DNA of 48,756 nt from Acidimicrobiaceae bacterium (GCA_002722565.1 PBMG01000006.1:1-48756), one strand, 5' to 3'; counted from the stretch's first letter, positions 1 through 13,988 are shown. Made by a program: numbers and translations. Notes: generated by a model from the letters alone, not told the origin.

Positions 1-256
1 TGAAGAGCCTGTTGCTGAAGAGCCTGTTGCTGAAGAGGCTGTTGCTGAAGAGGCTGAGGTAGAGGAGCCTGTTGCTGAAGAGCCTGTTGCTGAAGAGGCT
101 GAGGTAGAGGAGCCTGAGGTAGAAGCCCCAGCTAAGAAGAAGGCTCCGGCAAAGAAAAAGGCCGCAGCTAAGAAGAAGGCTCCGGCAAAGAAAAAGGCCG
201 CAGCTAAGAAGAAGGCTCCGGCAAAGAAGAAATCCGCAGCCAAGAAGAAGGCTTAG
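1..256 (+). CDS. rplJ: C-terminal end of probable ribosomal protein L10 with repetitive charged tail (partial)
   Basis: The window opens inside a reading frame (first full codon at base 2) that stops with TAG at 254-256. The visible 84 residues hold no folded L10 domain. They consist of EEPVA/EEAEV-type acidic repeats (about 43 residues), then a 41-residue block of AKKKAPAKKKAA repeats with 21 lysines. The assignment to L10 rests only on position: rplJ precedes rplL, rpoB and rpoC in nearly all bacteria. The lysine-alanine-proline tail resembles the C-terminal tails of actinobacterial HupB or histone H1-like proteins, so another nucleic-acid-binding protein is possible. The tail could contact rRNA, which is inference. 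The upstream part lies outside the window. Confidence 0.6.
   Translation, partial: EEPVAEEPVAEEAVAEEAEVEEPVAEEPVAEEAEVEEPEVEAPAKKKAPAKKKAAAKKKAPAKKKAAAKKKAPAKKKSAAKKKA
2..130 (+). repeat. Tandem 15-base coding repeat (EEPVA/EEAEV units)
   Basis: Degenerate 15-base units beginning gaagagcctgttgct recur head to tail, some replaced by gaggctgaggtagag-type variants. They keep the reading frame and encode an acidic, proline/valine/alanine stretch. The near-identity of units at the DNA level suggests recent expansion by slippage or unequal recombination. Confidence 0.85.
131..253 (+). repeat. Tandem 36-base coding repeat (AKKKAPAKKKAA units)
   Basis: Three 36-base units start at 131, 167 and 203, with a partial fourth from 239 to the stop. 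The first two are identical and the third differs at a few bases near its end. Each unit encodes twelve residues with six lysines. Confidence 0.9.
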
Positions 257-324
257 AGCAAGGTAATTAACAGTCGGTTGCAGTGATGTAACCCGAAATG
301 GAACTAGCAAGCTAGGAGAAAGAA

Positions 325-711
325 ATGGCAACCACCGAAGAGATCATCGAGGCAATCGGCAATATGTCGGTTCTCGAGCTCGTCGAACTTAAGAAAGCAT
401 TTGAAGAGACGTTTGACGTCACAGCTGCAGCTGCGGCACCGGTCATGATGGCCGCTGCGGGCGGTGGCGGAGACGCTGGCGGCGAAGCTGCTGAAGCTAA
501 AGATGAATTCGACGTTGTTCTTACAGGCGCAGGCGACAAGAAGATCCAGGTCATCAAAGAGGTCCGCGGTTTAACCAGCCTTGGACTCAAAGAGGCCAAA
601 GACCTTGTCGAAGGAGCCCCGAGCAACATTCTCGAAGGAGTCTCCAAAGAAGATGCCGACAAAGCCAAGGAAGCTATTGAAGCTGCCGGCGGCACGGTCG
701 ACTTAAAGTAA
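325..711 (+). CDS. rplL: Ribosomal protein L7/L12
   Basis: This 128-residue protein forms the flexible stalk dimers of the 50S subunit, anchored on L10, that recruit and stimulate the GTPase factors EF-Tu and EF-G. The N-terminal dimerisation segment (about 1-34), an Ala/Gly-rich hinge (about 35-58) and the C-terminal factor-binding domain from EFDVVL onward, including [10 protein letters not shown], are all visible. Length is normal. AGGAGA lies seven bases before the ATG. It follows the presumed rplJ by 68 bases and precedes rpoB by 171 bases, the classical arrangement. Confidence 0.97.
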   Translation: MATTEEIIEAIGNMSVLELVELKKAFEETFDVTAAAAAPVMMAAAGGGGDAGGEAAEAKDEFDVVLTGAGDKKIQVIKEVRGLTSLGLKEAKDLVEGAPSNILEGVSKEDADKAKEAIEAAGGTVDLK

Positions 712-714
712 CTG

Positions 715-729
715 CACTAACCGTTAGTG
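715..729 (+). promoter_or_regulatory. Inverted repeat just after rplL
   Basis: CACTAAC and GTTAGTG form a perfect 7-base inverted repeat around one C, four bases after the rplL stop. No T-tract follows, so it is not an ordinary intrinsic terminator. It may protect the rplL 3' end, act in processing or contribute to partial attenuation before rpoB; none of these is shown by sequence alone. Confidence 0.4.
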
Positions 730-838
730 GCGTTCAGTTTGTTGAAAGCTGTTCTGGCCGCTAGCCTGTGCGCTGTCGTGGCTCTGGTGTCGTCTTTTTT
801 GGAAAACACTAAGAGTTCGCGCGCGCCCCTGCTTCTGA

Positions 839-857
839 CGACCGTTGCCCACGGTCG
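839..857 (+). promoter_or_regulatory. Hairpin in rpoB leader
   Basis: CGACCGT and ACGGTCG form a 7-bp stem around TGCCC, ending 15 bases before the rpoB Shine-Dalgarno AGGAG (872-876). Its position fits a translational control or processing element between rplL and rpoB. There is no T-tract. Confidence 0.4.
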
Positions 858-882
858 CAACTGAATATTTTAGGAGATCCCG

Positions 883-3800
883 TTGTCTTCTCGCGCTGCC
901 CGGGAACGGTATTCGTTCGGCAACCTCGAAGAGGTACTGCCATTACCTGACCTAATCGACGTCCAGAAAAAGTCCTTTGAACGTTTTCTAGCTATTGGAT
1001 TAGCAGAAACCTTCGCCGATATAAGTCCCATAACTGATTTTACGGGGAATCTTGAACTTGAATTTGAGTTCGATAGCAGCGACGAAGATCTCAAGGGACC
1101 TCCAAAGTTCTCAGAAAAAGAGTGCAAAGAGAAAGATCACACATATTCGGATCAGATCTTTGTTCGCGCCCGATTCCTGAACCGCAACACGGGCGAAATT
1201 AAAGAACAAACAGTTTTCATGGGCGATTTCCCAAAGATGACTGACAAGGGCACTTTTATCATCAACGGCACAGAGCGTGTGATTGTTAGCCAGCTTGTTA
1301 GGTCGCCGGGTGTCATCTTCCAGCCAGGTGAGAGATACCGGCTTCGTAACATGCAAAAGCACCAGTTAGTTACTGGAACCATTCACCCTTATCGAGGCGA
1401 ATGGATTGAATTTGATGTCGAACATAAACCGGGTAAAGACGTTACGGCTGGAGCCCGAATTGCTCGTAAACGTCGGCTAAGTGTTTTCACAATCTTAAGG
1501 GCACTCGGATATGACGAAGCCAACCACCCCGGCTTCCTTGAGCGATTCGTCGAACACTTTGATTTCCTAGAGGGCCAATGGGAAAGCGAACGAGACAAGT
1601 GGAGTCGCAGCGAAGAAGACAGCCCGATCGACCCGACCCAAGAAGAAGCACTCATAGAGATATATAAACGTGCTCGCCCAGGTGAACCACCAACGGCTGA
1701 AGCCGCAGCGAACTATTTCAACAACGCATATTTTGATGATCGCCGATACTCCTTATCAAAGGTCGGTCGATACAAGCTGAACAAGAAGCTGAGCTCTGAA
1801 ATTGACAAACTCGAAGATCTTTTTGGGTTAAAGCTCGAACGCCCAGCAGTTGACTCGCAGGTATTGACAAGATCAGAGGTGCTGGCATCGATTAGTTACC
1901 TCCTCCACCTTGCCGATGCAGAACCTGGCTATCGCTTAGACGACCAAGATCACTTCGCGAATCGCCGGATCCGGTCTGTTGGTGAGCTAATACAAAACCA
2001 GGTTCGTATCGGACTCAGTCGTATGGAACGCGTTGTTCGGGAACGAATGACCACCCAGGATGTGGAAGCAATCACTCCAACAACGCTGATCAACACTCGG
2101 CCAGTAACTGCCGCGATTAAAGAGTTCTTCGGCACTTCTCAGTTGTCGCAATTTATGGATCAAGTCAACCCATTGTCAGGCTTGACTCACCGACGCCGTC
2201 TCTCAGCGTTAGGACCTGGAGGTCTTTCACGAGAACGAGCAGGCTTCGAAGTTCGTGACGTCCACTTCAGTCACTATGGTCGAATGTGCCCTATCGAAAC
2301 GCCTGAAGGGCCGAATATTGGGTTGATAGGCGGTCTCGCAACGTTCGCTCGAGTGAACGAATTTGGTTTTATCGAATCGCCGTACCGTTTGGTGAAAAAA
2401 GGAAAAGTAACTGACGAGATCCGTTACTTAACGGCTGACGAAGAAGAAGAATTCGTTGTAGCTCAGGCCAACGCCCCACTTAATGCAAACAAGACCTTCC
2501 GTAACCCACGAGTTCTCGTTCGTAAGAGTCCTCAAGGAGCAAGTCTCGCTGATCTGAAACTTCAGATGGAGCGTGACACGTATTTCGCTGCGACTACCGA
2601 AATTAGTTATGTGCCTGCTGACGAAGTCGACCTAATGGACGTCTCTCCGAAACAAATTGTTTCCGTGGCAACAGCCTTGATCCCATTCCTTGAGCATGAC
2701 GACGCAAACCGTGCGCTTATGGGAGCGAATATGCAACGTCAGGCAGTGCCGCTGCTTCGCGCGGAAGCTGCCTATGTAGGTACTGGCATCGAAGCACGCG
2801 CCGCTGGCGACGCTGCGGACGTGATACTTGCTGACGAAGATGGGGTAGTTACTGAGGTAACCGGAACCAACATCAACGTCGAATACAAGAAATCTGGAAC
2901 GATAAGCCACCAACTACTCAAGTTCGAACGTTCAAACCAAGACACATGCATAAACCAGAAGCCCATTGTTCGTGAGGGAGACAAGGTTAAGGCAGGAGCG
3001 ATTCTCGCTGACGGTCCGTCTACCGACAAAGGTGAATTAGCGCTCGGCAAAAATCTTTTAGTGGCTTACATGGCTTGGGAGGGCTACAACTTCGAAGACG
3101 CGATCATTATCAGTGAGCGCCTTGTGAAAGATGATGTCCTCACGTCGATTCACATTCATGAACACGAAATCGATGCTCGAGACACAAAACTTGGTCCTGA
3201 AGAAATTACCCGAGATATTCCGAATGTCGCTGATGACGTATTAGCCGACCTTGACGAACGAGGCGTTGTTCGCGTTGGCGCAGAGGTAGGTCCTGGAGAC
3301 GTACTTGTTGGCAAAGTAACACCAAAGGGTGAAACAGAACTGACTCCAGAAGAACGTTTGCTTCGAGCCATCTTTGGCGAAAAAGCACGCGAAGTTCGCG
3401 ACACCTCGCTAAAGGTCCCTCATGGAGAACGCGGAGTAGTAACCGATGTCCGGGTACTTCAGCGTGACGAAGATGAGGAACTCCCGCCAGGCGTCAATGA
3501 GCTTGTGCGTGTTTATGTAGCTCAAAAACGCAAAATCAGTGTTGGCGACAAACTTGCCGGGCGCCATGGCAATAAAGGCGTGATATCAAAAATCCTTCCA
3601 GTGGAAGAAATGCCATATCTGGCGGACGGAACACCCGTAGATATCATCCTGAGCCCGCTTGGGGTTCCGAGTCGAATGAACGTGGGCCAAGTCCTTGAAG
3701 CTCACTTGGGCTACGCGGCACGCTGGGGTTGGGAAGTCAACGGGCAAGCCGTTGGGAGTGAACCCATCTCCAATACAGCTCGTAAAACTCGCCCACGGAC

Positions 3801-4485
3801 AGAACCGTCGGTGTTTGTAGCAACACCAGTATTTGATGGCGCTAGTTGGGATGAAGAAGAACGTGCTGGCGCTCACCCAACAATCCAAAAGACGCTTGAA
3901 AATCTTCGACCAGAAGCTTCATCCGGTGAACGAATGATGACTTCGGCTGGCAAAGCCGTTCTATACGACGGTCGATCGGGAGAAGCGTACGACCAACCAA
4001 TAATGGTTGGGTATAGCTATATTCTCAAACTAGCCCACCTTGTCGATGACAAAATTCACGCCAGGTCTACCGGCCCTTACTCAATGATTACGCAGCAGCC
4101 GTTGGGTGGTAAGGCACAGTTCGGTGGCCAGCGATTTGGCGAAATGGAGGTGTGGGCTCTCGAGGCTTATGGAGCTGCATATCTCCTTCAAGAACTCTTA
4201 ACCATAAAGTCCGACGACACGTTGGGAAGAGTTCAAGTCTATGAAGCGATCGTTAAAGGCAAAAATATCCCTGAACCAGGGATTCCAGAAAGCTTCAAAG
4301 TTCTAATTAAGGAAATGCAAGCACTTTGCTTAAACGTCGAAGTGATCTCGTTGACCGGCGATCAAATAGATATGCAGGGATTGGACGAAGATGTCTTCCG
4401 AGCTGAAGAGTCGCTGGGAATAGACATAAGTCGACCTGAACGAGGAACTGACGAAGAAGACGCACTCCGGAGGCAACAGCTATGA
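883..4485 (+). CDS. rpoB: DNA-directed RNA polymerase subunit beta
   Basis: The beta subunit of RNA polymerase forms one side of the catalytic cleft and contains the rifampicin pocket. The 1200-residue product shows the rifampicin region ([12 protein letters not shown] near residue 416, [13 protein letters not shown] after it), [27 protein letters not shown] and the C-terminal clamp segment [20 protein letters not shown]. Length is close to that of other actinobacteria (about 1170-1180). The start is TTG at 883, chosen because AGGAG sits six bases upstream. At the position equivalent to E. coli N518 there is valine (V428) instead of asparagine, while the D516, H526 and S531 equivalents are standard. 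rpoC follows after 46 bases. Confidence 0.98.
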   Translation: MSSRAARERYSFGNLEEVLPLPDLIDVQKKSFERFLAIGLAETFADISPITDFTGNLELEFEFDSSDEDLKGPPKFSEKECKEKDHTYSDQIFVRARFLNRNTGEIKEQTVFMGDFPKMTDKGTFIINGTERVIVSQLVRSPGVIFQPGERYRLRNMQKHQLVTGTIHPYRGEWIEFDVEHKPGKDVTAGARIARKRRLSVFTILRALGYDEANHPGFLERFVEHFDFLEGQWESERDKWSRSEEDSPIDPTQEEALIEIYKRARPGEPPTAEAAANYFNNAYFDDRRYSLSKVGRYKLNKKLSSEIDKLEDLFGLKLERPAVDSQVLTRSEVLASISYLLHLADAEPGYRLDDQDHFANRRIRSVGELIQNQVRIGLSRMERVVRERMTTQDVEAITPTTLINTRPVTAAIKEFFGTSQLSQFMDQVNPLSGLTHRRRLSALGPGGLSRERAGFEVRDVHFSHYGRMCPIETPEGPNIGLIGGLATFARVNEFGFIESPYRLVKKGKVTDEIRYLTADEEEEFVVAQANAPLNANKTFRNPRVLVRKSPQGASLADLKLQMERDTYFAATTEISYVPADEVDLMDVSPKQIVSVATALIPFLEHDDANRALMGANMQRQAVPLLRAEAAYVGTGIEARAAGDAADVILADEDGVVTEVTGTNINVEYKKSGTISHQLLKFERSNQDTCINQKPIVREGDKVKAGAILADGPSTDKGELALGKNLLVAYMAWEGYNFEDAIIISERLVKDDVLTSIHIHEHEIDARDTKLGPEEITRDIPNVADDVLADLDERGVVRVGAEVGPGDVLVGKVTPKGETELTPEERLLRAIFGEKAREVRDTSLKVPHGERGVVTDVRVLQRDEDEELPPGVNELVRVYVAQKRKISVGDKLAGRHGNKGVISKILPVEEMPYLADGTPVDIILSPLGVPSRMNVGQVLEAHLGYAARWGWEVNGQAVGSEPISNTARKTRPRTEPSVFVATPVFDGASWDEEERAGAHPTIQKTLENLRPEASSGERMMTSAGKAVLYDGRSGEAYDQPIMVGYSYILKLAHLVDDKIHARSTGPYSMITQQPLGGKAQFGGQRFGEMEVWALEAYGAAYLLQELLTIKSDDTLGRVQVYEAIVKGKNIPEPGIPESFKVLIKEMQALCLNVEVISLTGDQIDMQGLDEDVFRAEESLGIDISRPERGTDEEDALRRQQL

Positions 4486-4531
4486 GCACCGGTGCCCTAC
4501 ATATGACCCCTTCTCGAATTGAGAGCAGCAA

Positions 4532-8428
<3,897 letters not shown>

Positions 8429-8439
8429 TTAAGCGCTAC

Positions 8440-8991
8440 ATGCGGCATGTCATGGCAAGCACCTGTTTGGTGCTTGTCCTTGGCGCGTCCAGTTGCGCAA
8501 AGACAACGACCGATCCTCAACTAGGTGTTTCGACAACCCCGTCTGTAAATGCCAGCCACTCAATGGGTGCAGTTGAACTTTTAGAGACCATGTATTGGCC
8601 TGAAGGAGTTACGCCAATAAATCTCTCACCCAGCGCAGAGAACCAGTTGCAGCGAATGATCTTTGAGGATGTCGAACTCGCAGCTTCAGTCAGAGATATT
8701 GCAGCCATTGGGCTAATGATTGACGGACAACCAGACGGCGCCTTGATGCTTATTGGTGTCGCTGACCCGGTCATTGGAAACATGACTTTCGTTGAGGGCT
8801 TAAAATCTGCTGCTCTCGCAGCATCGGAAACAGCGTACTGGGGCCCAATGACCGGGTCTTTAATGCGATCTGATGACCAAATTTGGGGAGTACTGCCGCT
8901 CACTTCAGTAGTAGTAGTTGCAGTAACTAGTGAAAGATCACAGCTCGACGACGTAATGAATTCGCTAGTTAAAAGGTTCACAAGGCCCTAG
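8440..8991 (+). CDS. Putative lipoprotein of unknown function
   Basis: I do not recognise this 183-residue protein. The N-terminus has a short positive start, a hydrophobic stretch (STCLVLVLG) and a cysteine at residue 19 in ASSC, a plausible though imperfect lipobox, followed by a Thr/Ser-rich linker. This suggests a membrane-anchored lipoprotein with a small exported domain. It begins 11 bases after rpoC with no clear ribosome-binding site; an alternative ATG lies at 8452. Being wedged between rpoC and the str cluster, it may be co-transcribed with rpoBC. No catalytic motif is apparent. Confidence 0.55.
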   Translation: MRHVMASTCLVLVLGASSCAKTTTDPQLGVSTTPSVNASHSMGAVELLETMYWPEGVTPINLSPSAENQLQRMIFEDVELAASVRDIAAIGLMIDGQPDGALMLIGVADPVIGNMTFVEGLKSAALAASETAYWGPMTGSLMRSDDQIWGVLPLTSVVVVAVTSERSQLDDVMNSLVKRFTRP

Positions 8992-9059
8992 GACCGGCCA
9001 AATGGCGTCGAAGCGAGCCAAAATCCTGCATAAATATGGATCGGTAGCGTACTTCGAGG

Positions 9060-9088
9060 TTGCCTCTCCGTTACGCGACTCGTAGCAT
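9060..9088 (+). promoter_or_regulatory. Candidate promoter for the str cluster
   Basis: TTGCCT (9060-9065) and TAGCAT (9083-9088) are spaced by 17 bases and each matches four of six positions of the vegetative consensus. It lies in the 190-base spacer ahead of rpsL and would give a leader of roughly 90 bases. The prediction is weak because only the motif supports it. Confidence 0.3.
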
Positions 9089-9181
9089 TATCAATCGGTC
9101 TTGTTCCGGCACCACCATATATTTCGAGTCGGATAGACCTACTGCAACCCGTAACACATGTTGCCTAATCAGAGGAATTTG

Positions 9182-9553
9182 GTGCCTACAATTCAGCAAC
9201 TGGTCCGCAAGGGCCGCAAATCCAAACCGACCAAGGCTAAGACCCCCGCATTGAAGGGTTCCCCTCAACGCCGTGGGGTATGTACTCGTGTGTATACGCA
9301 TACACCAAAGAAACCGAATTCGGCTCTGAGAAAAGTTGCTCGTGTCCGACTGACTAGTGGTATCGAAGTAACTGCATACATTCCTGGCGAAGGCCATAAC
9401 CTCCAAGAACACAGCATCGTTCTGGTTCGTGGAGGCCGTGTAAAAGACCTTCCTGGAGTTCGATACAAAGTTGTCCGCGGATCGCTCGATGCTTCTGGAG
9501 TCTCCGCTCGTCGACAAGCCCGTTCTCGATACGGCGCAAAGAAGGAGAGCTGA
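9182..9553 (+). CDS. rpsL: Ribosomal protein S12
   Basis: S12 lies at the decoding centre of the 30S subunit and controls accuracy. The 123-residue protein contains [15 protein letters not shown] and [12 protein letters not shown]. The lysines whose changes give streptomycin resistance are wild type, and the aspartate that can be methylthiolated is present. The GTG at 9182 ([10 protein letters not shown] follows) is chosen over the upstream TTG because AGAGGA precedes it and the N-terminus then matches the family. rpsG begins one base after the stop. Confidence 0.97.
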   Translation: MPTIQQLVRKGRKSKPTKAKTPALKGSPQRRGVCTRVYTHTPKKPNSALRKVARVRLTSGIEVTAYIPGEGHNLQEHSIVLVRGGRVKDLPGVRYKVVRGSLDASGVSARRQARSRYGAKKES

Positions 9554-9554
9554 A

Positions 9555-10025
9555 ATGCCTCGTCGCGGCGCTGCCCCCAGACGCGAGCTCGCAGCCGATC
9601 CGGTTTACGACTCAACTCTTGTTACTCAAGTAATTAACAAAGTCCTTCAACGCGGGAAACGAGCTACGGCAGAACGAATTGTTTACGACGCGCTTGACAT
9701 GGTCTCAGAAAAGACTGGCGGTGAGCCGTTGGATGTTCTGAAGCGTGCTGTGGATAACACCAAACCACAGTTGGAAGTGAAAAGCAGACGTGTTGGTGGT
9801 GCTACCTATCAGGTTCCAGTTGAAGTTCGACCGCGGCGCGCCAACACTCTCGCTATCCGTTGGATCGTTGATTATTCCCGTGAGCGGCGCGAACGCACCA
9901 TGGCTGAACGACTAGCGAATGAAGTCCTTGATGCATCAAACGGCACAGGTTCTGCAACCAAGCGCCGGGAAGATACGCATCGAATGGCAGAAGCCAATAA
10001 AGCTTTCGCTCATTACAGGTGGTAA
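9555..10025 (+). CDS. rpsG: Ribosomal protein S7
   Basis: S7 nucleates assembly of the 30S head and contacts E-site tRNA. The product has the standard 156 residues, starting [11 protein letters not shown] and containing [13 protein letters not shown] and the C-terminal [15 protein letters not shown]. The ATG at 9555 is preferred over an in-frame upstream start inside rpsL, since GGAGAG lies at the right distance and the N-terminus fits. It is translationally coupled to rpsL. In E. coli S7 represses its own operon; whether it does so here cannot be judged from this sequence. Confidence 0.97.
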   Translation: MPRRGAAPRRELAADPVYDSTLVTQVINKVLQRGKRATAERIVYDALDMVSEKTGGEPLDVLKRAVDNTKPQLEVKSRRVGGATYQVPVEVRPRRANTLAIRWIVDYSRERRERTMAERLANEVLDASNGTGSATKRREDTHRMAEANKAFAHYRW

Positions 10026-10055
10026 CAAAAGAACCGTCTGTCACCCTAAAGACCT

Positions 10056-10110
10056 TATAAACCGGCACACTGGATGTCGGAAGTGCTCTAAGGAGCGCTC
10101 ACTAAATTTT
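10056..10110 (+). promoter_or_regulatory. Possible promoter and attenuator-like hairpin before fusA
   Basis: In the 129-base rpsG-fusA spacer, TATAAA at 10056-10061 resembles a -10 box, though without a convincing -35. It is followed by a 7-bp stem (AGTGCTC with GAGCGCT, loop TAAG, 10082-10099, one G-T pair). TTTT at 10107-10110 follows after eight bases. It could provide an internal start or partial termination. Confidence 0.25.
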
Positions 10111-10154
10111 CCCCGTAAGAACCCTGACCCCTAGAAGACCGAGGCAGATATCCC

Positions 10155-12239
10155 ATGCCACGCAATCATCCCCTTGAACGCGTTCGAAACATCGGCATCA
10201 TGGCCCACATTGATGCTGGCAAGACAACTACAACAGAGCGCATCCTCTATTACACCGGAGTGAACTACAAGATAGGTGAGGTCCATGACGGTGCCGCAAC
10301 CATGGACTGGATGGAGCAAGAACAAGAACGCGGAATAACGATTACCTCGGCTGCCACTACTTGTATGTGGAACGAGCACGTAATCAACATCATTGATACG
10401 CCAGGCCACGTTGACTTCACAGTTGAAGTTGAACGCTCACTGCGAGTGCTTGATGGGGCTGTAGCAGTGTTTGATGGTGTAGCGGGTGTAGAGCCTCAGA
10501 CTGAAACAGTGTGGAGACAAGCCGATAAATACGGTGTTCCGCGAATGTGTTTCATCAATAAACTTGACCGTACCGGTGCCTCCTTCTATGACTCGTTGGC
10601 AAGCATCGTGGACCGGTTAGAAGCGAACGTTGCAGTTCTTCAGCTTCCCATCGGAAATGAAGCTGATTTCGCTGGTGTCGTCGACCTTGTGGCCATGAAC
10701 GCAATTGTTTGGCAGGGAGAAGACCTTGGGGCGAGTTACGACATTGTAGAAATCCCTGGTGACTTACAAGACCAAGCTCAGGAATATCGGTCAAAGCTTC
10801 TAGAAGCGCTCGCGGATGTCGATGAAGACATCATGATGGCTTATCTCGAAGGGGAAGACGTTGATGAAGAAACGCTCCATGACGCGATCCGCCGGGGAAC
10901 CATCGCGAACCAAATAGTCCCAGTACTTACTGGAACGGCCTTTAAAAACAAGGGTGTTCAACCCCTACTAGACGCGGTAACCCGTTATCTGCCGTCGCCA
11001 TTGGATATCCCTGCAATTGATGGCACCACTCTTAATGGTGAAGACACTCTTGAACGCCAGCCCAAAGACGATGAGCCATTCTCTGCGTTGGCTTTCAAAA
11101 TAATGACTGACCCTCATGTAGGGAAACTGGTCTATTTCAGGGTTTATAGCGGCAGTTTGGAAAAAGGTGGCCAGGTTCTCAACACGACCACTGGTAACAA
11201 AGAACGAATTGGACGCATACTCCAGATGCACGCCAACAATCGCGAGGATCGCGATGACATTCAGGCTGGCGACATTGTCGCGGGGATTGGGCTCAAGAAC
11301 ACCCGAACGGGAGACACGTTGTGTGCCCCGGATAAGCCCATAGTTCTAGAGCAGCTGACCTTCCCTGAACCCGTAGTGCATGTCGCCGTTGAGCCGCGAT
11401 CCAAAGGCGACCAAGACAAACTAGGCAAGGCGCTTTCAGCCTTATCCGAAGAAGACCCAACATTTAGGGTTCAGACCGATGAGGAAACCGGCCAGACCGT
11501 TATCTCTGGTATGGGCGAACTCCACCTAGAAGTCTTAGTGGACCGTATGCTCCGAGAATTCCGAGTCGACGCGACAATCGGAAAACCGCAGGTTGCTTAC
11601 CGAGAAACCATCACCAAAGCAGTAGAGAAGTTTGAATATAGGCACATCAAACAGAGTGGTGGTTCGGGTCAATACGCCGTGGTTGTCATCAACCTTGAGC
11701 CAAGTGACGCAGGAGAAGGTTATGTCTTTGACGACACTATTAAAGGTGGCGTGATACCTCGTGAATACATCAGTTCAGTTGATGCTGGGTTGAAGTCCTC
11801 GATGGACAATGGACCACTTGCCGGATTTCCGATGGTTGACGTAAAAGTATCGCTAATTGACGGCTCAACTCATGACGTGGATTCTTCGGAAATGGCCTTC
11901 AAAATCGCTGGAACGATGGCGATGCGTGAGGCTGCACGTAAGGCTGGTCCAGTTCTTTTGGAGCCGATCATGTCTGTAGAAGTCGTGACCCCAGAGGACT
12001 ATATGGGCGATGTAATTGGGGATTTAAATGCGCGTCGAGGCCGAGTTGGCCAGATGGAAAATCGCGGAACAGCGCAAGTAATTGACGCTCAGGTGCCGTT
12101 ATCGGAGATGTTCGGTTACGCTAACGACCTGCGTTCGCGTACTCAGGGTCGGGCTACCTACTCGATGCAGTTCGAGAACTACCAGCAAGTCCCACCCAAT
12201 ATCGCCGAAGACATCGTAAAACGAATCCGCGGCGAGTAA
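10155..12239 (+). CDS. fusA: Elongation factor G
   Basis: EF-G is the GTPase that drives ribosomal translocation and, with RRF, ribosome recycling. The 694-residue protein has the G1 loop [10 protein letters not shown] (17-26), the switch region [11 protein letters not shown]3 DTPGHVDF (81-88) and G4 NKLD (135-138). Later domains follow, including GMGELHLEV and [13 protein letters not shown]. Length is typical. A GAGG lies a short distance upstream of the ATG. Position between rpsG and tuf is classical and marks this as the main translational EF-G rather than a paralogue. Confidence 0.98.
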   Translation: MPRNHPLERVRNIGIMAHIDAGKTTTTERILYYTGVNYKIGEVHDGAATMDWMEQEQERGITITSAATTCMWNEHVINIIDTPGHVDFTVEVERSLRVLDGAVAVFDGVAGVEPQTETVWRQADKYGVPRMCFINKLDRTGASFYDSLASIVDRLEANVAVLQLPIGNEADFAGVVDLVAMNAIVWQGEDLGASYDIVEIPGDLQDQAQEYRSKLLEALADVDEDIMMAYLEGEDVDEETLHDAIRRGTIANQIVPVLTGTAFKNKGVQPLLDAVTRYLPSPLDIPAIDGTTLNGEDTLERQPKDDEPFSALAFKIMTDPHVGKLVYFRVYSGSLEKGGQVLNTTTGNKERIGRILQMHANNREDRDDIQAGDIVAGIGLKNTRTGDTLCAPDKPIVLEQLTFPEPVVHVAVEPRSKGDQDKLGKALSALSEEDPTFRVQTDEETGQTVISGMGELHLEVLVDRMLREFRVDATIGKPQVAYRETITKAVEKFEYRHIKQSGGSGQYAVVVINLEPSDAGEGYVFDDTIKGGVIPREYISSVDAGLKSSMDNGPLAGFPMVDVKVSLIDGSTHDVDSSEMAFKIAGTMAMREAARKAGPVLLEPIMSVEVVTPEDYMGDVIGDLNARRGRVGQMENRGTAQVIDAQVPLSEMFGYANDLRSRTQGRATYSMQFENYQQVPPNIAEDIVKRIRGE

Positions 12240-12309
12240 ATACAGCAAGTAAATAACCAACCAACCAAATATCGATCTAAAGCAAATAGGAAGACACCGG
12301 AGAGAAATC

Positions 12310-13494
12310 ATGTCCAAGGAGAAGTTTGAACGGACGAAGCCGCATGTGAATGTGGGAACGATGGGTCATATTGACCATGGCAAGACCACGTTGACGGCTG
12401 CTATTACCAAGGTTTTGGCTGAGTCTTCGGGTGGCGAAGCAACAGCGTTCGAAGACATTGATAAGGCACCTGAGGAAAGGGAGCGTGGTATCACGATCTC
12501 GATTTCTCACGTTGAGTATGAGACGGAGAACCGTCATTATGCCCACGTTGATATGCCTGGTCACGCCGACTACATCAAGAACATGATTACCGGTGCTGCT
12601 CAGGTTGACGGCGCAATTCTCGTTGTGTCTGCAGCTGATGGCCCAATGCCTCAAACTCGTGAGCACGTTCTGCTAGCTCGCCAAGTTGGTGTTCCCTACA
12701 TCGTTGTTGCCCTAAACAAGGTCGACATGGTTGATGATGAAGAGCTCCTGGAACTTGTTGAACTCGAAGTTCGCGAGTTGCTGAACGAATATGAGTTCCC
12801 CGGTGACGATGTTCCGGTTGTCCAAGTATCTGCTCTAGGTGCTTTAGAAGGCGCTGATGGAGCCGCGGACAAGATCCTAGAACTCATGGCAGCTGTCGAT
12901 GAAGCTGTTCCCGAACCTGACCGTGACACTGACAGGCCTTTCTTGATGCCAGTTGAGGACGTTTTCTCGATTACAGGCCGAGGCACAGTGGTTACTGGCA
13001 AGATCGAAACTGGTGTGTGTAACACCGGAGAAGAGATTGAAATCGTAGGTATTCGAGACACGCAGACCACCACAATCACTGGTGTTGAAATGTTCCGAAA
13101 AATCCTTGACGAAGGCCAAGCTGGTGACAACGTAGGACTTCTTTTGCGAGGCATCGATAAGGAAGACGTCGAACGTGGTCAAGTTTGTTGCGCCAAGGGA
13201 TCAATTACCCCGCACACCAAGTTCGAAGCCCAGGTCTATATCTTGACCAAAGAAGAGGGTGGCCGTCATAAGCCATTCTTCTCGAACTATCGACCACAGT
13301 TCTATTTCCGGACGACTGATATCACCGGAATGGTTGAGTTACCTTCAGGCACCGAGATGTGTATGCCTGGTGACAATACCGATATGACTGTTGAGTTGAT
13401 CAACCCGATCGCTATGGACGAAGGTCTGCGCTTCGCTATTCGCGAAGGCGGTCGCACAGTTGGTGCTGGTCGAGTCACGAAAATCGTCGAATAA
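12310..13494 (+). CDS. tuf: Elongation factor Tu
   Basis: EF-Tu delivers aminoacyl-tRNA to the ribosomal A site. The 394-residue product has [10 protein letters not shown] (19-28), ERGITIS (58-64), DMPGHADY (81-88) and NKVD (136-139), then the beta-barrel domains 2 and 3 ending [10 protein letters not shown]. Residue 82, usually cysteine or alanine, is methionine. AGGAAG and GGAGAG precede the ATG. The first 80 or so codons favour gag, acg and ttg more than the rest of the gene, a mild difference. rpsJ starts five bases after the stop, so tuf and rpsJ share a transcript. Confidence 0.98.
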   Translation: MSKEKFERTKPHVNVGTMGHIDHGKTTLTAAITKVLAESSGGEATAFEDIDKAPEERERGITISISHVEYETENRHYAHVDMPGHADYIKNMITGAAQVDGAILVVSAADGPMPQTREHVLLARQVGVPYIVVALNKVDMVDDEELLELVELEVRELLNEYEFPGDDVPVVQVSALGALEGADGAADKILELMAAVDEAVPEPDRDTDRPFLMPVEDVFSITGRGTVVTGKIETGVCNTGEEIEIVGIRDTQTTTITGVEMFRKILDEGQAGDNVGLLLRGIDKEDVERGQVCCAKGSITPHTKFEAQVYILTKEEGGRHKPFFSNYRPQFYFRTTDITGMVELPSGTEMCMPGDNTDMTVELINPIAMDEGLRFAIREGGRTVGAGRVTKIVE

Positions 13495-13499
13495 CAACG

Positions 13500-13820
13500 A
13501 TGGCCGCTTCTCAAAAGATCCGTATCCGTCTTAAGGCATACGACCACGACATCGTGGACCAAAGTACTCAGAAAATTGTTGAGACTGTTCTTCGGACCCA
13601 AGCCAATATCAAAGGCCCCGTGCCTTTACCAACCGAAAAACATAGGTACACAGTCGTTCGATCGCCGCATAAGGATAAAGACTCTCGAGAACATTTCGAA
13701 ATGCGGATTCACAAGCGGTTGATTGACATAGTTGAGCCATCGCCGAAAACGGTGGACTCATTGCAGCGCTTAGAATTACCAGCTGGTGTTGATATCGAGA
13801 TCAAAATTCAACAGAACTAG
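13500..13820 (+). CDS. rpsJ: Ribosomal protein S10
   Basis: S10 is a head protein of the 30S subunit and, as NusE, part of antitermination complexes. The 106-residue sequence contains [37 protein letters not shown] and [12 protein letters not shown]. It begins five bases after tuf and is separated from rplC by 220 structured bases. In expression it therefore appears to belong to the str cluster rather than heading the S10 operon. No strong ribosome-binding site precedes it, consistent with coupling to tuf. Confidence 0.97.
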   Translation: MAASQKIRIRLKAYDHDIVDQSTQKIVETVLRTQANIKGPVPLPTEKHRYTVVRSPHKDKDSREHFEMRIHKRLIDIVEPSPKTVDSLQRLELPAGVDIEIKIQQN

Positions 13821-13824
13821 CATT

Positions 13825-13988
13825 GATACATACATCGGGGTGGTGTTTGGTCTATAGCCCCGGTATCGTTTATTCCCCGTGTGTCTGAGTTTTAGATACA
13901 CGAATCGACGTCCGGCGAGGCCGGCCTTAGGGTCGGAACCGGTCGGCACAACCTAATTTTCGCTCCGCCGGCTTTGCCGAGCGGAGCG
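13825..13988 (+). promoter_or_regulatory. Structured leader between rpsJ and rplC
   Basis: Four hairpins can be drawn by eye in this spacer. GATAC and CGGGG (13825-13840) pair with CCCCG and GTATC (13858-13867). An 8-bp stem GTGTGTCT/AGATACAC spans 13879-13901 with one G-T pair. CCGGC/GCCGG spans 13912-13924. A 12-bp hairpin spans 13961-13988 (CGCTCCGC+CGGC with GCCG+GCGGAGCG, loop TTT, one bulged A). The last lies about 50 bases before rplC. There is no T-tract. By analogy with the E. coli S10 leader it may be a binding site for a product of the operon such as L4; that is inference. Confidence 0.5.

Noticed and set aside
1-253. Repeats at the window start as a CRISPR or mobile repeat
   Set aside because: Units are in frame, multiples of three, without spacers, and code for a low-complexity protein tail ending in a normal stop.
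12696-13154. Antisense Ser/Thr-rich frame within tuf
   Set aside because: Low-complexity serine runs are the expected reverse complement of Glu/Asp-rich tuf codons; no independent evidence supports translation.
13961-13988. The 12-bp hairpin before rplC as an intrinsic terminator
   Set aside because: No T-tract follows; the sequence after it is GC-rich up to the rplC ribosome-binding region.
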